The notes beneath the pieces are model-generated. The model had not been told where the DNA came from, did not search any database, and saw only the letters and a program-made list of their open reading frames with translations. Shown piece after piece: positions 5,612 to 7,853 of a stretch of DNA of 7,853 nt. A program made the position numbers and the translations under genes. The stretch is from contig JAAYPU010000183.1 in NCBI GenBank assembly GCA_012519645.1, forward strand, positions 1-7,853, written 5' to 3'. Origin of the DNA: Clostridiales bacterium (GTDB lineage Bacteria > Bacillota > Clostridia > Peptostreptococcales > JAAYPU01). Every line of letters starts with the position of its first letter. Position 1 is the first letter of the stretch.

Positions 5612-7853
5612 CTATTTCCTGTCAAGTATTTTTTTTAAGAACTGTCCCGTATAGGAATGTTCACATCTTGATATTTCTTCAGGGGTTCCTGTGGCAATCA
5701 CCGTTCCTCCTCTGTCACCGCCATCCGGACCCAAATCTATAATATAGTCACTTACCTTTATAACGTCTAAATTGTGTTCAATAACAACTACCGTGTTTCC
5801 GCTTTCAACGAGACGATCCAATACCGAAATCAATTTATTGACATCTTCAAAATGAAGTCCGGTAGTAGGTTCATCTAAAATGTATAATGTTTTCCCTGTG
5901 CTTCTCTTGCTTAATTCCGTTGCCAATTTTATTCTTTGTGCTTCACCGCCTGAAAGCTGGGTAGATGGCTGTCCTAACCTAATATATCCCAAACCTACTT
6001 CATACAATGTTTCAAGCTTACGGGTAATAACAGGTACATTACTAAAGAATTCTCGTGCTTCTTCCACCGTCATATCCAATACCTCAGAAATATTTTTACC
6101 CTTATACTTTACTTCGAGAGTTTCCCTGTTATATCGTTTGCCTTTTCATACTTCACAAGGTACGTAAACATCAGATAAAAAGTGCATTTCAATTTTAATG
6201 ATGCCATCGCCGCTGCAGGCTTCACAACGCCCGCCCTTTACATTAAAGCTAAACCTTCCTTTACTGTAGCCTCTCATTTTAGATTCAGGAAGCATCGCAA
6301 AAAGGTCACGGATATGAGAAAATACACCCGTATAGGTTGCCGGGTTGGAACGCGGCGTCCTGCCTATCGGAGATTGGTCGATATCAACAATCTTATCAAT
6401 ATGCTCAATACCTTCAATCGACTTGTGTTTTCCCGGACGCATTTTAGACCTGTTAATATTTACAGCCAAGCTTTTAAATAGAATTTCGTTTACCAAGCTG
6501 CTCTTTCCTGAGCCGGATACTCCCGTAACACATGTAAAGACACCCAGAGGAAAGCTCACATCAATATTTTTCAGATTGTTTTCTTCCGCACCGTAGATAG
6601 TAATATATTTATCCTGAGGAACCCTGCGTACCGGGGGAATGTTCACCTTTTTATCTCCTCTTAAATACTGTCCCGTCACTGATTTCTCGCTTGCCTTTAT
6701 GTCATCTATCGTTCCTTCAGCAATGATCTCACCGCCATGCAGACCTGCACCGGGACCAATATCGATTATATGGTCAGCTGCGTACATAGTATCTTCGTCA
6801 TGTTCCACAACAATAAGTGTATTACCTAAATCGGTTAAATTTCTAAGTGTTCTGAGAAGTTTTTCATTATCCTTCTGGTGCAATCCTATACTGGGTTCAT
6901 CCAATATATATAATACTCCCACAAGACTGGAACCTATTTGTGTTGCCAATCTAATTCTTTGTGATTCTCCGCCTGACAGAGTACCTGATGAGCGTGACAA
7001 TGTCAGATAATCCAATCCCACATCTACCAAAAATGATAATCTGTTATTGATTTCTTTAATAATTTGATGGGCTATCATCTGCTGCTTTTCGGATAATACT
7101 AATTTGCTCATGAAATCAAGAGCTTCTCGTACTGCCATATTCGAAAATTCCGAAATATTGATACCGCCAACTGTTACCGCCAGTACTTCAGGCTTTAAAC
7201 GCCGACCTTCGCAATCACCGCAGGGTATTAAACTCATATATTCCTCTATCTTGCTTCGGATATATTCCGAATTCGTTTCCTTATATCTTCTTTCCAGGTT
7301 TGGAATAACTCCTTCGAAGGCTTGATTCACAAAGGATTTAAACCCGCCGTTTCTGCTTTCATAATAATATTTTAATTTTTTCTCATTGGTACCATACAAT
7401 AATTCATTAATAAAGCTATCTGGTAAATTTTCAACAGGTTCATCCAAGCTTACTTTATGAGCTTCAGCTAAGGATGATATGATCTTGTGATAATAACCTC
7501 CCTCTTCCATTGATGAAAAGATAGCACCTAATGCACCATTATTGATGCTTAGCCTCCTGTCTGTAATAACCAAATCTGGGTCTATCTTCTGAATAAAACC
7601 TAAACCGTTACAGGTTGTGCAAGCACCAAAAGGACTGTTAAAAGAGAACATTCTAGGCTCCAGCTCTTCAATACTGACGCCATGCTCCGGACAGGCAAAT
7701 TTCGTACTAAAAAGTATATCTTCGCCTTCAATGACATTAACGATAACAATACCTTCAGAGTGATGAAGGGCAGTCTCTATAGAATCCGTTAAACGACCTG
7801 CTATTCCGTCCTTGACAATAATTCTATCAATAACTATTTCTATGGTATGTTTA
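5612..7853 (-). CDS. uvrA: UvrA, excinuclease ABC subunit A; partial at the right edge and interrupted by an in-frame TGA
   Basis: UvrA is the damage-sensing ATPase of nucleotide excision repair; as a dimer it loads UvrB at lesions. About 568 codons are readable from the right edge to the TGA and 177 after it. Against a usual 940 residues, roughly the first 195, including the first Walker A, lie outside. Visible in order: first zinc module (CPEH at 7682-7693, then GACTTC), signature I LSGGESQRIRLA (about 6979) with Walker B YILDEPSIGLH, second Walker A GVSGSGKSS (6497-6523), second zinc module CEAC (6215-6226) and CEV-TGA, signature II LSGGEAQRIKLA (about 5956) and Walker B YILDEPTTGLH. The TGA at 6146-6148 takes the place of the last zinc cysteine. 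There is no frameshift; the conserved KGKRYNRETLEVKYKGK follows at once. If TGA stops translation, the protein loses signature II and Walker B of the second ATPase. The gene ends with TAG and a strong terminator. Confidence 0.93.
6146..6148 (-). other. In-frame TGA at the fourth zinc-ligand cysteine of uvrA
   Basis: The translated context is VYVPCEV-[TGA]-KGKRYNRETL; in the family, including E. coli UvrA (VPCDQCKGKRYN), the TGA position is cysteine. One base change from TGT or TGC would produce it. All other codons on both sides are open and conserved. No strong bacterial SECIS-like hairpin follows: the best is a 4-bp stem AGGG/CTCT about 19 nt after the TGA. Confidence 0.9.

Noticed and set aside
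5414..5638. Plus-strand open frame running from the end of the prenyltransferase gene into uvrA
   Set aside because: It consists mainly of the repeat element, has no ribosome binding site and resembles no protein; its start lies inside the preceding gene.
6119..6145. Bacterial SECIS element after the uvrA TGA
   Set aside because: By eye only a 4-bp stem with a G-U pair forms at about the right distance, and this is conserved coding sequence, so I do not list it as a feature.
5880..7325. Several plus-strand open frames antisense to uvrA
   Set aside because: They are shadows of the conserved minus-strand uvrA frame, with no start signals and protein-like sequence only on the other strand.

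Overview
The window looks like chromosomal DNA from a low-GC Gram-positive anaerobe of the class Clostridia. The reasons are AT-rich coding sequence, strong AGGAGG-type ribosome binding sites, a YtrA-type GntR regulator with its own ABC transporter, and clostridial-looking asparaginase, aminotransferase and UvrA proteins. The genus cannot be fixed from the sequence. All genes but one lie on the minus strand. No tRNA, rRNA, CRISPR array, transposase or phage gene is visible.

Layout from left to right. (1) Positions 14-1876 (minus): a three-gene operon of YtrA-like GntR repressor, ABC ATPase and ABC-2 type permease. The reading frames overlap, and the promoter sits on a perfect 18-bp inverted repeat that is probably the repressor's operator. 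(2) 2135-3157 (minus): cytosolic type I L-asparaginase, with a possible terminator about 150 bp downstream and an unusual array of small hairpins upstream. (3) 3490-4557 (minus): branched-chain amino acid aminotransferase. (4) 4809-5450 (plus): a short, divergent member of the undecaprenyl diphosphate synthase family, transcribed away from the aminotransferase. (5) 5612 to the right edge (minus): the C-terminal three quarters of UvrA, converging on gene 4. The asparaginase and aminotransferase both belong to amino acid metabolism. Otherwise the genes do not form an obvious pathway.

Two things stand out. First, uvrA has a single in-frame TGA (6146-6148) exactly where the last cysteine of the second zinc module (CxxC-x19-CxxC) should be. 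The frame stays open and conserved on both sides. This could be a new nonsense mutation, a base-call error, or recoding of UGA as Cys or Sec. Second, the intergenic DNA is not random. Much of it is built from strings of 7-nt units held in exact register for up to 133 nt, and three sites contain related palindromes with the same kind of flanks, in both orientations. One of these palindromes is probably the uvrA terminator. I do not recognise this repeat family.
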